Both the position numbers and the translations under genes were made by a program. Of a stretch of DNA of 64,000 nucleotides, positions 8,019-15,879 are shown piece after piece. Source of the DNA: Pyxidicoccus caerfyrddinensis (GTDB lineage Bacteria > Myxococcota > Myxococcia > Myxococcales > Myxococcaceae); NCBI RefSeq assembly GCF_010894405.1, contig NZ_JAAIYA010000025.1, forward strand, positions 123,581 to 187,580, read 5' to 3'. Under the pieces are notes generated by a model, which ran no database searches, was not told the origin of the DNA, and saw nothing but the letters and a program-made list of their open reading frames with translations. The first letter of the stretch is position 1, and each line of letters opens with the position of its first letter.

Positions 8019-8714
8019 CTACTTCTTCGCCGGGGCCTTCGCCGCGGCGGCCGGAGCCGCAGCCGCCTTGTCGCCCGCCTTCGCCGCCGCCGGAGCCGCC
8101 GCAGCCGCCGCCGGAGCCGCCGCAGCCGCCGCCACGGGGGCCACCTCGGCCGCCTCGGGCGCGCTGAGGACCGCGACGGTGTAGTTGACGCTCGTCTTCA
8201 CGGACACGCCCGCGGGGAACTTCACGTCGTTGACGTGGAGGGCGTCGTTGATCTTCAGCGGCGTCACGTCCACCTCGATGCGCTCGGGGATGGCGTTCGG
8301 CAGCGCCCAGACCTCGAGCTCGCGGCGAATCTGCGTGAGCAGACCGCCGTCCGCCACGCCCGCCGCCTTGCCGACGAGCACCAGCGGCAGGTTGACCTTG
8401 ACCTGCTCGTTCTCACGCACGGCGATGAAGTCGACGTGGAGGATGTCCCGGGTCAGCGGGTCCATCTGGTAGTCCTTCAGGAGGACCTGGTGGGTGTCCG
8501 CGCCCACCTTGATCTGGATGAGGGTGTTGAACTTGTGCGGGGTGTTGATGGCCACGCGGACCGACTTGGGGTCCACGGCGATGTGCACCGGCTTGGCCAG
8601 GTGCTTGCCGTAGACCACGGCGGGAACCACGCCCTTCGCGCGCAGACGGCGGGCAACGCCCTTGCCGGAACCTTCACGCGCCTGGGCCTCGAGGGTGGTC
8701 TTGTCGACGGACAT
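8019..8714 (-). CDS. rplY: 50S ribosomal protein L25/Ctc with Ala-rich tail
   Basis: A 231-residue L25 of the long TL5/Ctc type. The N-terminal 5S-rRNA-binding domain has EAQAREGSGKGVARRLRAKG and GVVPAVVYGK. The C-terminal beta domain follows, with HVDFIAVRENEQVKVNLPL and LEVWALPNAIPERIEVDVTPL. The last ~45 residues are nearly all Ala, Pro and Lys (AAAAPAAAAKAPAKK), encoded by slippage-prone GCCGCC repeats. The tail is likely disordered and variable between strains. It lies downstream of prs and upstream of pth. Confidence 0.95.
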   Translation of the reverse strand: MSVDKTTLEAQAREGSGKGVARRLRAKGVVPAVVYGKHLAKPVHIAVDPKSVRVAINTPHKFNTLIQIKVGADTHQVLLKDYQMDPLTRDILHVDFIAVRENEQVKVNLPLVLVGKAAGVADGGLLTQIRRELEVWALPNAIPERIEVDVTPLKINDALHVNDVKFPAGVSVKTSVNYTVAVLSAPEAAEVAPVAAAAAAPAAAAAAPAAAKAGDKAAAAPAAAAKAPAKK

Positions 8715-8836
8715 GGAAATGCCTCACGAAAGGGGGACTGCGGTTGCCACCGGCTGCCCTGGCGCCCTCGGCATCCCGCCCCATTGGCGGGCCCCGAAGA
8801 CGGCGCCCTGGTCGAGGGAGCCAATGGAGGAGGCTG

Positions 8837-8865
8837 CACATGCCAGCCGGAGGGCTTGGAGTCAA
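8837..8865 (-). promoter_or_regulatory. Candidate promoter of rplY-pth
   Basis: On the minus strand TTGACT (8860-8865) lies 17 bp from CATGTG (8837-8842). The -35 box sits inside the inverted repeat GGCTTGACTCCAAGCC. The -10 match is poor, so this is tentative. The 179-base prs-rplY gap makes a promoter here plausible. Confidence 0.35.
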
Positions 8866-8893
8866 GCCGTCCGGCGGGCGGGCGGGCGCCGGC

Positions 8894-9844
8894 TCAGACG
8901 AAGAGCGAGCTGAGCGAGTCCGCGCGGTGGATGCGGGCGATGGCCTCGCCGAAGAGGCGCTCGGTGGTGAGCACGCGAATCTTCGAGCAGGACTGCGCCG
9001 CGGGCGACAGCGGCACCGTGTCCGTGAAGACGACCTCTTCCAGCACCGAGTCGGTGATGCGCTGGATGGCCGGGCCGGAGAGGATGGGGTGGACGGCGTA
9101 GGCCACCACCCGGCGCGCGCCCTTGGCCTTCAGCGCGGCGGCCGCCTGGGTGAGCGTGCCCGCGGTGTCCACCATGTCGTCCACCAGCACGGCGTCCTTC
9201 CCGTTCACGTCGCCAATGAGGTTCATCACCTCGGAGGCGTTGGGGCGCGGGCGGCGCTTGTCGATGATGGCGAGGCCGGTGTTCAGCCGCTTCGAGTACG
9301 CGCGGGCGCGCTCCACGCCGCCAGCGTCCGGCGAGACGATGACCAGCTCCTGCGAGTCGGGGAAGCGCTTGCGCAGGTCCTCCAGGAACACCGGCGAGCC
9401 GTAGAGGTGGTCCGAGGGGATGTTGAAGAAGCCCTGGATCTGCCCGGCGTGCATGTCCATGGACACCACGCGCTCGACGCCGGAGGACTCCAGCAGGTCG
9501 GCGATCAGCTTCGCGGTGATCGGCGTGCGCGGGGCGACCTTCCGGTCCTGCCGGGCGTAGCCGTAGTAGGGGATGACGGCGGTGATGGAGCCGGCGCTCG
9601 CCCGCTTGAGGGCGTCGCACATGATGAGCAGCTCCATCAGGTGGTCATTCGCCGGAGGACACGTCGACTGCAGCACGAAGATGTCGTGACCGCGGACGTT
9701 CTCTCCAATCTCGACGTGGATCTCCCCGTCGGAGAAGCGACCGACCTCCGCCTTGCCCAGAGGGCGCTTGAGGTACTCGCAAATGCGATGCGCCAGGCCG
9801 GGATTCGAGTTCCCGGCGAACACCTTGAAGTCACGCGGCTGCAT
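8894..9844 (-). CDS. prs: Ribose-phosphate pyrophosphokinase (PRPP synthase)
   Basis: A 316-residue class I PRPP synthase that makes PRPP from ribose-5-phosphate and ATP. The start MQPRDFKVFAGNSNPGLA is typical. The motifs DIFVLQSTCPPANDHLMELL, YYGYARQDRKVAPRTPITAK (flexible catalytic loop), VSMDMHAGQIQGFF, VIVSPDAGGVERARAYSKRL (ribose phosphate loop) and VDDMVDTAGTL (PRPP loop) are intact. The start at 9844 gives the canonical length; an in-frame codon at 9958 would add a basic, non-conserved leader reaching into spoVG. It follows spoVG by 43 bases. It supplies PRPP to the nearby salvage transferases. Confidence 0.96.
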   Translation of the reverse strand: MQPRDFKVFAGNSNPGLAHRICEYLKRPLGKAEVGRFSDGEIHVEIGENVRGHDIFVLQSTCPPANDHLMELLIMCDALKRASAGSITAVIPYYGYARQDRKVAPRTPITAKLIADLLESSGVERVVSMDMHAGQIQGFFNIPSDHLYGSPVFLEDLRKRFPDSQELVIVSPDAGGVERARAYSKRLNTGLAIIDKRRPRPNASEVMNLIGDVNGKDAVLVDDMVDTAGTLTQAAAALKAKGARRVVAYAVHPILSGPAIQRITDSVLEEVVFTDTVPLSPAAQSCSKIRVLTTERLFGEAIARIHRADSLSSLFV

Positions 9845-9887
9845 GGTGGGGCCGCTGACTAACCTGGACACGGGTGGAAGGGAAGTC

Positions 9888-10187
9888 CTAGTCCATGTCA
9901 GCCGGCGCTGAGACGAGCATCCCGGCTTGCGCCTGGTGCAGGTGTCTCTCGTACTCAATGAGGATGACGCGCTCCATCTGGCTGCGCGTATCCGCGTTGA
10001 GCGGGTGAGCTATATCCTTGTACGTCCCATCCTTCCGTTTCTTTGCCGGCATCGCGATGAACAGCCCGGAGGAGCCGTGGATGACCTTCAAATCGCGAAT
10101 GACGAAGCAATGATCCAGGGTGATGGTGACGTACGCCTTGAGCTTGTCCTCTTCGACCGGAAACACCCGGACGTCGGTGATGTTCAT
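9888..10187 (-). CDS. spoVG: SpoVG family protein
   Basis: A 99-residue SpoVG. The family core is MNITDVRVFPVEEDKLKAY, FVIRDLKVIHGSSGLFIAMP, KKRKDGTYKDIAHPLNADTR. SpoVG proteins are small site-specific nucleic-acid-binding regulators. In Bacillus and Borrelia they affect sporulation, septation and surface-gene expression. The start is ATG at 10187, preceded by a G-rich ribosome site. The tail is short, as in other proteobacterial members. The upstream region contains GG-N10-GC ending in TTGCA (near 10246-10262), a weak sigma-54-like match not strong enough to list. It is cotranscribed with or close to prs. Confidence 0.95.
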   Translation of the reverse strand: MNITDVRVFPVEEDKLKAYVTITLDHCFVIRDLKVIHGSSGLFIAMPAKKRKDGTYKDIAHPLNADTRSQMERVILIEYERHLHQAQAGMLVSAPADMD

Positions 10188-10322
10188 GGTCCCCCCCCGA
10201 ACCCGAAAGGTCGGAGCTGAAGGGAAGCCTGGGACATACCGGGTGTAAAATGCAAGCGGGGACCCGACTGACCCAGGTCCCAATGTTCAATTCACCCACA
10301 GTCCAACGGTCTACCGGTGGGG

Positions 10323-10745
10323 TCAGTGGAACGCGCCGGGCCAGTGCAGGACCAGGTGGGTCAGGAAGGCCAGGTGATAGACGACGATGATGCCGTAGAC
10401 GATGGCGCCCGCGCGGATGGCGATGCGGCTGGCCCTCAGCCTCCGGTGGAGGCACAGCAGCCAGAGGCCCGCGTTCACGATGACCAGCTTGGAGAACATG
10501 AAGACGAGCGGAGACTGCTCGTACGCCACGCGCATCAGCGGGTTGAGCTCCTCCGCCACCCCGAGCTGCAGGAACAACAGGGTGAACAGTCCGTCCATCA
10601 GGTTCAGCATCAACAGCGCCACCGACGCGGGTGACACGTAGAAAGAAGCCCTGCTGGCCCACGCCGCATCCCGCGTCTGCTCGATTGTCGCCGCCACGCC
10701 CGCCTCCCTCGCCCGTCCACCGGAACCGGAAGCAGTCCCTTTCAA
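10323..10745 (-). CDS. DUF5658 family membrane protein
   Basis: A 140-residue protein with three hydrophobic segments (about 42-62, 78-98 and 110-134). The pattern LMDGLFTLLFLQLGVAEELN followed by PLMR fits DUF5658, a small bacterial membrane family whose conserved D...T...G..E.NP motif lies between helices 1 and 2. The function of the family is not known. The first 30 residues are Gly/Arg-rich and cytoplasmic-looking, so a downstream start is possible. It diverges from the tdk salvage operon. Confidence 0.75.
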   Translation of the reverse strand: MKGTASGSGGRAREAGVAATIEQTRDAAWASRASFYVSPASVALLMLNLMDGLFTLLFLQLGVAEELNPLMRVAYEQSPLVFMFSKLVIVNAGLWLLCLHRRLRASRIAIRAGAIVYGIIVVYHLAFLTHLVLHWPGAFH

Positions 10746-10839
10746 GAGGCTTGCCAGCGCCGCGCGCGGCGGCCCGGAGCAGGCGGGCGAGCGGGCTCAT
10801 ACGGGGCGTGGAGCGGGTGTGGGACGGGCGCGTTGAAAG

Positions 10840-10868
10840 TTGACTCCCCTGGAGGTGTGGCAGACTAT
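10840..10868 (+). promoter_or_regulatory. Candidate promoter of tdk operon
   Basis: TTGACT (10840-10845) and GACTAT (10863-10868) are 17 bp apart in the gap diverging from the DUF5658 gene. If real, transcription starts near 10875. That rules out the upstream TTG (10833) and GTG (10857) as tdk starts and supports TTG at 10905. Confidence 0.45.
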
Positions 10869-10904
10869 CCGCGCCCCTTCCGGCCCCTCTTCGCGAGCGC
10901 TTCC

Positions 10905-11504
10905 TTGCACCAATTCCCCAAAGATATCGGGTGGATAGAGGTCATCTGCGGCTCCATGTTCTCCGGCAAGACGGAGGAGCTGATCCGCCGCGTCCAGCGG
11001 GCCTTGTACGGCAAGCAGAAGGTGCAGGTCTTCAAGCCGCGCATCGACAACCGGTACGACGACAATGCGGTGGTGAGCCACTCGCAGCTGAAGGTGACCT
11101 CCACTCCCATCGACCGGGCTGAAGAGATTTTTTACCGGTTGGCCGCGGACACCCAGGTGGTGGGCATCGACGAGGTGCAGTTCTTCGGCGCGGAAGTCGT
11201 CGCGGTGGTGCAGGCGCTGGCCAACAAGGGCCTGCGCGTCATCTGCGCGGGGCTGGACCAGGACTACCAGGGGCGGCCCTTCGAGCCGATGCCGCAGCTG
11301 ATGGCGGTGTCCGAGTACGTGACGAAGGAGCTGGCCATCTGCGTCGTCTGTGGGAATCCGGCCAATCGTTCCCAGCGGATTGTTTCGAGCGGGGAGCGCG
11401 TGGTGGTGGGCGCGGCGGGGGCGTACGAGCCGCGCTGCCGCAAGTGCCATGTCGCGGAGCCGACGGAAGGCACGCCGCCGCAGACGCTGAAGCTGTTCGA
11501 CTGA
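10905..11504 (+). CDS. tdk: Thymidine kinase (type II)
   Basis: A 199-residue type II thymidine kinase of the pyrimidine salvage pathway. P-loop GSMFSGKTEELIRR lies near residues 15-28. VVGIDEVQFF is the Walker B and substrate block. AGLDQDYQGRPFEPMPQL is the lasso region. The structural zinc site is built from CVVCGNPA and CRKCH. Start TTG at 10905 gives LHQFPKDIGWIEV, which fits the family; in-frame upstream codons at 10833 and 10857 fall inside a candidate promoter. First gene of a salvage operon with a UPRTase-like gene and hpt. Confidence 0.94.
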   Translation: MHQFPKDIGWIEVICGSMFSGKTEELIRRVQRALYGKQKVQVFKPRIDNRYDDNAVVSHSQLKVTSTPIDRAEEIFYRLAADTQVVGIDEVQFFGAEVVAVVQALANKGLRVICAGLDQDYQGRPFEPMPQLMAVSEYVTKELAICVVCGNPANRSQRIVSSGERVVVGAAGAYEPRCRKCHVAEPTEGTPPQTLKLFD

Positions 11505-11547
11505 AGGACACGAGTCGTCCGCCTGGCGGGCGAGAGGAGCCGACCGC

Positions 11548-12363
11548 ATGCGCGACACCTTGTACGCGAACGTGCCCTTCAAGCTGAACGAGATGACCCA
11601 CCACTATGGACCGCACGTCCACCTGGTGGGAAATCCGTTCCTCCTCTCGCAGCTGGCGACGCTGTGTTCGAAGGGCGTCATCCAGCCGCAGATCAACCGG
11701 CTGGTGGAGCAGCTCTACGCCGACCTGGTGAAGACGGTGGTGAACGCCGAGTTCCCCCGGAAGATGGTGAGCCTGCCCACCCGGATGATTGATTACACCC
11801 CGCAGGGCCTCTACCAGGGCGAGGTCATCGACCCGCAGGTGCGCGTGGTGACGGTGAACATTGCCCGGGCGGGCACGCTGCCGTCGCAGGTGACGTACGA
11901 CTTGATGAACACCACGGTGGACCCGTCGCTGGTGCGGCAGGACCACATCATCATGAGCCGCATGATTGACGCGGCGCAGGCGGTGGTGGGCTCGGAGATT
12001 GGCGGCGCGAAGATTGGCGGCGACGTGGATGACGCCTTCGTGCTCTTCCCGGACCCGATGGGAGCCACGGGCGGCAGCCTGTCCACGGCGATTTCGCTCT
12101 ACAAGTCGAAGGTGCCGGGGCGTCCCCGGCGCGTCATCACCCTGAACCTCATCGTCACGCCGGAGTACCTGCGGCGCATGACGAAGGACCACCCGGACGT
12201 CATCATCTACGCGCTCCGGTTGGACAGGGGCATGTCCCCGCCGGAGGTGTTCGGCACGGAGCCGGGCGCGCTCTGGGAGAAGGAGCGGGGACTGGATGAC
12301 CGGCAGTACATCGTCCCCGGAGGTGGCGGCTTCGGGGAGATCATGAACAACGCGTACGTGTAG
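11548..12363 (+). CDS. Uracil phosphoribosyltransferase family protein, divergent
   Basis: A 271-residue type I phosphoribosyltransferase of the Upp family, longer than canonical Upp (about 210). The PRPP loop is FPDPMGATGGSL (Upp: DPMLATGGS). Residues LPTRMIDYTPQGLYQGEVID replace the usual RR...E..LTY.AT block, and IARAGTLPSQV matches the Upp PILRAGL region only loosely. The C-terminal loop reads YIVPGGGGFGEIMNNAY where Upp has YI.PGLGDAGDR, the loop that recognises uracil. It lies between tdk and hpt, so a salvage role is sensible. The altered base loop leaves the substrate open. The start is ATG at 11548. Confidence 0.75.
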   Translation: MRDTLYANVPFKLNEMTHHYGPHVHLVGNPFLLSQLATLCSKGVIQPQINRLVEQLYADLVKTVVNAEFPRKMVSLPTRMIDYTPQGLYQGEVIDPQVRVVTVNIARAGTLPSQVTYDLMNTTVDPSLVRQDHIIMSRMIDAAQAVVGSEIGGAKIGGDVDDAFVLFPDPMGATGGSLSTAISLYKSKVPGRPRRVITLNLIVTPEYLRRMTKDHPDVIIYALRLDRGMSPPEVFGTEPGALWEKERGLDDRQYIVPGGGGFGEIMNNAYV

Positions 12364-12374
12364 TGGAGGAACCC

Positions 12375-12908
12375 TTGGCGTTCTACGAGCAGCAAGTCGG
12401 CGTGATGATTTCCGAGGAGAAGTTGCAGGCCCGCGTGCGGGAGCTGGCCGCGGAGATTACGCGCGACTACGCGGGCAAGGACCTGACGCTCATCTGCGTG
12501 CTGAAGGGCTCCGTGTTCTTCGCCATGGACCTGGCGAAGAACATCGACCTGCCGCTGAAGCTCGAGTTCCTCGGCGTGTCCAGCTACCAGGGCGGCACGG
12601 AGACGACGGGCGAGGTGCGCATCACCACGGACGTGAGCAAGCCCATGGCGGGCAAGCACCTGCTCATCATCGAGGACATCATCGACACCGGGCTCACCAT
12701 GCAGTTCCTGCTGGAGAACCTGCGCGCCCGGCACCCCGCGTCCCTGAAGCTGTGCTCGCTCCTGGAGAAGCCGGCGCGGGCCCGGACGAAGGTGGACATC
12801 GACTACAAGGGCTTCGTCATCGACGACCACTTCGTCGTGGGCTACGGGCTCGACTACGCCGAGGTGTATCGGAACCTGCCGTTCATCGGCGTGATGAAGG
12901 GGAAGTAG
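12375..12908 (+). CDS. hpt: Hypoxanthine phosphoribosyltransferase
   Basis: A 177-residue HPRT that converts hypoxanthine or guanine to the nucleotide using PRPP. LICVLKGSVFFAMDLAKNI is the first conserved block, LLIIEDIIDTGLTM the PRPP loop, and DYKGFVIDDHFVVGYGLDY the purine-binding block. Start TTG at 12375 has GGAGGAA 4-6 bases upstream. A GTG at 12363 overlapping the previous stop is an alternative that adds four residues. It is coupled to the UPRTase-like gene and followed by a strong hairpin. Confidence 0.96.
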   Translation: MAFYEQQVGVMISEEKLQARVRELAAEITRDYAGKDLTLICVLKGSVFFAMDLAKNIDLPLKLEFLGVSSYQGGTETTGEVRITTDVSKPMAGKHLLIIEDIIDTGLTMQFLLENLRARHPASLKLCSLLEKPARARTKVDIDYKGFVIDDHFVVGYGLDYAEVYRNLPFIGVMKGK

Positions 12909-12978
12909 AGGCGCCAGGGCCCGCCAGGCGCGCCTGCCCCGTCTCGGGGTGGCGAAGCGCCGAGGGCTCTGCGCGGAT

Positions 12979-13006
12979 GCCGCCCTCCGGCCATGAGGAG
13001 GGCGGC
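12979..13006 (+). terminator. Hairpin terminator of tdk-hpt operon
   Basis: GCCGCCCTCC (12979-12988), an 8-base loop, and GGAGGGCGGC (12997-13006) form a perfect 10 bp stem, followed by CCTGTTG. There is no long T run, as is common in very GC-rich genomes. It lies 70 bases past hpt and before the aquaporin gene. Confidence 0.55.
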
Positions 13007-13116
13007 CCTGTTGCCATCTGGTTGCACGTGCGCACCGTCCCTGAGGGGACTGCTCGTGTCGCGAGGCGCCAGTCATGGGCAACCATGACGCGGGCCCTCG
13101 CTGAGAGAGGCTGCGC

Positions 13117-13944
13117 ATGCCTGCATCCATGGTGAGGTCCGCTCCGGCGCGTGCCGGTGGCGATGAGGCGCTCCGGAAGTATCTGGCGGAGCTGATAGGC
13201 ACTTTCGTGCTGGTGCTGGGCGGCGTGGGGGCGGCCGTGCTGGCGGGGGAGCGCATCGGCTTCCTGGGGGTGTCGCTCGCGTTCGGCCTGTCGCTGCTGG
13301 CGATGGTCTACACGGTGGGGCCCATCTCCGGCTGCCACGTCAACCCGGCGGTGACGCTGGGGCTGCTGCTCACGGGGAAGATGGAGTCCCGGCACGCGCT
13401 CGGCTACGTGGTGGCCCAGTGCGTGGGGGCCATCGTCGCGGCCGGGGTGGTGCTGCTGATTGCCCGGGGGGCACCGGGGGGCTACTCGGCGTCCGTGGAG
13501 GGGCTGGCGTCCAACGGCTTCGGCGCCGCGTCGCCCGAGGGCTACGGTATGGGCGCGGCCTTCCTTACCGAGGTGGCGCTCTCTTTCCTGCTGGTGCTGA
13601 CGGTGCTGGGCGCCACGGATGCGCGCGCACCCGTGGGCTTCGCGGGGCTGGCCATCGGCCTGGTGCTGGCGCTCATCCACCTGGTGGGGATTCCGGTGAC
13701 GAACACGTCCGTGAATCCGGCGCGCAGCCTGGGGCCGGCGCTGTTCGCGGGCGGGCTGGCACTGAGCCAGTTGTGGCTGTTCATCGTTGCGCCGCTGCTG
13801 GGCGGCGCCACCGCCGCGGCCGTGTACCGCACCGTGTTCCGCCCGGTGGTGCCGATTACGGCGAGGACGGCGGAGCGGGCCACGGAGCGCGAGCGGGCGG
13901 AGCGCGTGGCAGCCAACCGGACGGACACCCAGGCTCCGGTCTGA
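13117..13944 (+). CDS. aqpZ: Aquaporin Z-type water channel
   Basis: A 275-residue MIP channel with six membrane segments and two NPA loops (HVNPAVT at 75-81, SVNPARS at 198-204). The selectivity-filter positions of AqpZ are conserved: Phe56 (LAFGLS), His188 (LIHLVGIPV), Thr197 and Arg203. A water channel is therefore more likely than a glycerol channel. The first ~18 residues are a non-conserved basic leader and the last ~30 (RTAERATERERAERVAANR) a charged tail. ATG at 13117 and an in-frame ATG at 13129 are both possible starts. It is followed by the palindromic tandem repeat. Confidence 0.93.
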   Translation: MPASMVRSAPARAGGDEALRKYLAELIGTFVLVLGGVGAAVLAGERIGFLGVSLAFGLSLLAMVYTVGPISGCHVNPAVTLGLLLTGKMESRHALGYVVAQCVGAIVAAGVVLLIARGAPGGYSASVEGLASNGFGAASPEGYGMGAAFLTEVALSFLLVLTVLGATDARAPVGFAGLAIGLVLALIHLVGIPVTNTSVNPARSLGPALFAGGLALSQLWLFIVAPLLGGATAAAVYRTVFRPVVPITARTAERATERERAERVAANRTDTQAPV

Positions 13945-13974
13945 GTCCGTACGTGGGGGCGGCCCGCGCGGAAT

Positions 13975-14288
13975 GACGTGACCCGGGCCGCGCTCCCCCG
14001 GCCGGCAGCCGTGGAAGGAACGTTCATTCCGTCCGGCCGCCGGCAGAGGGGAGTGACGCGACTCGGGCCGTCTCCCCCGGACGGTAGCCGTGGAAGGAAC
14101 GTTCATTCCGTCCGGCCGCCGGCAGAGGGGAGTGACGCGACTCAGGTCGTCTCCCCCGACGGTAGCCGTGGAAGGAACGTTCATTCCGTCCGGCCGCCGG
14201 CAGAGGGGCGTGACGCGACTGGGGTCGCCTCCCCCCGACGGTAGTCGTGGAAGGAACGTTCCTTCCGGCAGTCCGCCGACGGAGTGGA
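13975..14288. repeat. Imperfect 78-80 bp tandem repeat, four copies, each with a strong palindrome
   Basis: Units run 13975-14054 (80 bp), 14055-14133 (79), 14134-14211 (78) and a diverged fourth, 14212-14288. Each contains GGAAGGAACGTTCATTCC. In copy 4 this is the perfect 18 bp palindrome GGAAGGAACGTTCCTTCC. CCGGACGG and CCGTCCGG flank it in copies 2-3, so a unit can fold as a long nested hairpin. Unit lengths are not multiples of three and both strands stay open only because of composition, so it is not coding. The remainder of the gap up to 14480 shows nothing I can name. Confidence 0.85.
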
Positions 14289-14480
14289 GGGCTTGCCGCG
14301 TCCTGGATGGATGCGACGGAATCGCGGTTCCGGACGGAGCCTGCGGTCTGGAGCGCGAGCACCCGCTTGCACGGGCCGGCGCGCTTCACGGGACGCTCGT
14401 GCGGGCGTATACGGCGGACGTGGGACGCGGCCGAGGTGTCCCGCACCTCGCTCCGGGTGTCACGGAGTGGAGCCACCGCC

Positions 14481-15113
14481 ATGCTCTTCGACCCGACCTG
14501 CCTCGCCGCGTTCATGCTGGCCGGCATCGCGCTCAACCTCACGCCGGGGCCGGACACGATGTACGTGCTGGCTCGGAGCCTCGGCCAGGGCCGGTCCGCG
14601 GGCGTGGTGTCCGCGCTGGGCATCGCCGCTGGCTGCCTGTTCCACATCGCCGCAGCGGCGCTGGGGCTGTCCGCGCTGCTGGCGACTTCCGCCATGGCCT
14701 TCACGGTGGTGAAGTGGGTGGGCGCCATCTACCTGGTATGGATGGGCGTGCAGATGCTGCGCAGCAAGGCGGGCCCGGAGGCTGTGCAGGGACTCCAGCC
14801 CACGAGCCTGTGGCGCATCTTCCGCGACGGCGTCGTCACCAACGTGCTCAACCCGAAGGTGGCCTTGTTCTTCCTCGCCTTCCTGCCGCAATTCGTGGAC
14901 CCGGCCCGGGGCTCCACGGGGGCGCAGTTCATCGTGCTCGGGCTGCTGTTCGACGTGACGGGGACGGCGTGGCTCGTCTTCCTTGCCGGTGCGTCGGGCG
15001 CGTTCGGCACGTGGCTGCGGCGCAACCCGCGCGTGGCCGCGGCGCAGAAGCGCGTCACCGGCGCGGTGTTCGTCGCGCTCGGGGCCCGGCTGGCGCTTCA
15101 GGGGCGGGAGTAG
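14481..15113 (+). CDS. LysE/RhtB family amino-acid exporter
   Basis: A 210-residue inner-membrane exporter with about six hydrophobic segments. LNLTPGPDTMYVLARSLGQG near residue 17 is the LysE/RhtB signature (the usual form is PGP-N/D-x3-V). GVVSALGIAAGCLFHIAAAA and GVVTNVLNPKVALFFLAFLP are the other conserved blocks. Relatives export homoserine, threonine, lysine or homoserine lactones; the substrate here cannot be read. The start is ATG at 14481 (AGCCACCGCC upstream, no clear ribosome site). An open frame continues upstream into the tandem repeat but is non-conserved. It ends directly against the convergent next gene. Confidence 0.88.
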   Translation: MLFDPTCLAAFMLAGIALNLTPGPDTMYVLARSLGQGRSAGVVSALGIAAGCLFHIAAAALGLSALLATSAMAFTVVKWVGAIYLVWMGVQMLRSKAGPEAVQGLQPTSLWRIFRDGVVTNVLNPKVALFFLAFLPQFVDPARGSTGAQFIVLGLLFDVTGTAWLVFLAGASGAFGTWLRRNPRVAAAQKRVTGAVFVALGARLALQGRE

Positions 15114-15761
15114 TCAGAAGACGGCGGTGACGACGAGGTACGCCACGTAGACCGACCAGGGCAGGGCGACGAGGATGCTCAGGAGGTTGAGCAGCCCCGC
15201 CCAGAGGGGGTAGCGCTCGCGCCAGGGCAGGAGCAGGAACTGACCTCCGGCCAGGATGGGCATGGGCAGGAGGTTGATGGCGGCCAGCTTCGCGCTCATC
15301 AGGCCCCAGGCGCGGAGCAACTCTCCGTTGCGGAGCAGCGCGACGAGGCGCTCGATGCGGCCCGGGAGGGCGGAGAACTCGAAGGGCAGGGTGAAGCCGT
15401 GGACGAACTGGTGGAGGCCCTCGGTGGCGCCCAGGCAGACCATGGCGATGGCGACCTGGGTGACCCACGGCAGGAGGATGACCGCGCCGTGCATGGGGAG
15501 TGAGAGTTGCTGGAGCCGGTTCACCTTTGGTGCGTCCGCGGGCTCTTCCGTGAAGCCCACCGCGCTGGCGACGGCGAAGGGACGGAAGGACCAGACGATG
15601 CCGCCCAGTCGCCCGGTCAGCAGGATGGGACCGATGCCCAGGTCCACGAGCACGGGCCGCGCGCCCAGGGTGCTCGCGACCGCCGCCTGGGCCAGGGCCC
15701 AGAGCACGTTGATGGCGAAGAAGAGCAGCCAGAGCCAGAGGAAGGGGACGAGGCGGTCCAT
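15114..15761 (-). CDS. Site-2-protease (M50)-like membrane protein lacking all catalytic residues
   Basis: A 215-residue multi-pass protein. Its layout follows bacterial site-2 proteases. A first helix ends in INVLWALAQAAVASTLGARP where M50 enzymes have HExxH-xxA-xxxG. IGPILLTGRLGGIVWSFRP and AVGFTEEP correspond to the G-P-L and GG-x-V region. A late helix reads AAINLLPMPILAGGQFLL where enzymes have NLLPxPxLDGG. The zinc His, Glu, His and Asp are replaced by Trp, Ala, Gln and Ala. The fold is therefore probably kept but protease activity lost. It is tail-to-tail with the LysE gene with no gap. Confidence 0.6.
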   Translation of the reverse strand: MDRLVPFLWLWLLFFAINVLWALAQAAVASTLGARPVLVDLGIGPILLTGRLGGIVWSFRPFAVASAVGFTEEPADAPKVNRLQQLSLPMHGAVILLPWVTQVAIAMVCLGATEGLHQFVHGFTLPFEFSALPGRIERLVALLRNGELLRAWGLMSAKLAAINLLPMPILAGGQFLLLPWRERYPLWAGLLNLLSILVALPWSVYVAYLVVTAVF

Positions 15762-15879
15762 ACGGTGCGTCCTGTTCTAGCACGGTGGGGACGGTGCTTC
15801 CGGGCACCGCACCGCGCCTTCCTGAATCCTCCTGGAGTGACGCGTTGCAACCCTGATACGCCGCCATGGCGAGGTCGAC

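Noticed and set aside
6579..9101. 840-residue plus-strand open frame across rpsF, pth and rplY
   Set aside because: It overlaps three confirmed genes, their promoters and gaps; composition is that of a GC shadow.
10188..10322. Possible tRNA between spoVG and the DUF5658 gene (prs regions often hold a tRNA)
   Set aside because: No cloverleaf, GTTCGA T-loop or CCA-adjacent acceptor stem could be drawn on either strand.
13978..14244. Small open frames inside the tandem repeat (GRNVHSVRPPAEG-type peptides)
   Set aside because: Unit lengths 80, 79 and 78 shift the frame between copies, and no ribosome site is present.
13975..14288. Tandem repeat as a CRISPR array
   Set aside because: Units are contiguous near-identical copies with no unique spacers, and no cas gene is present.
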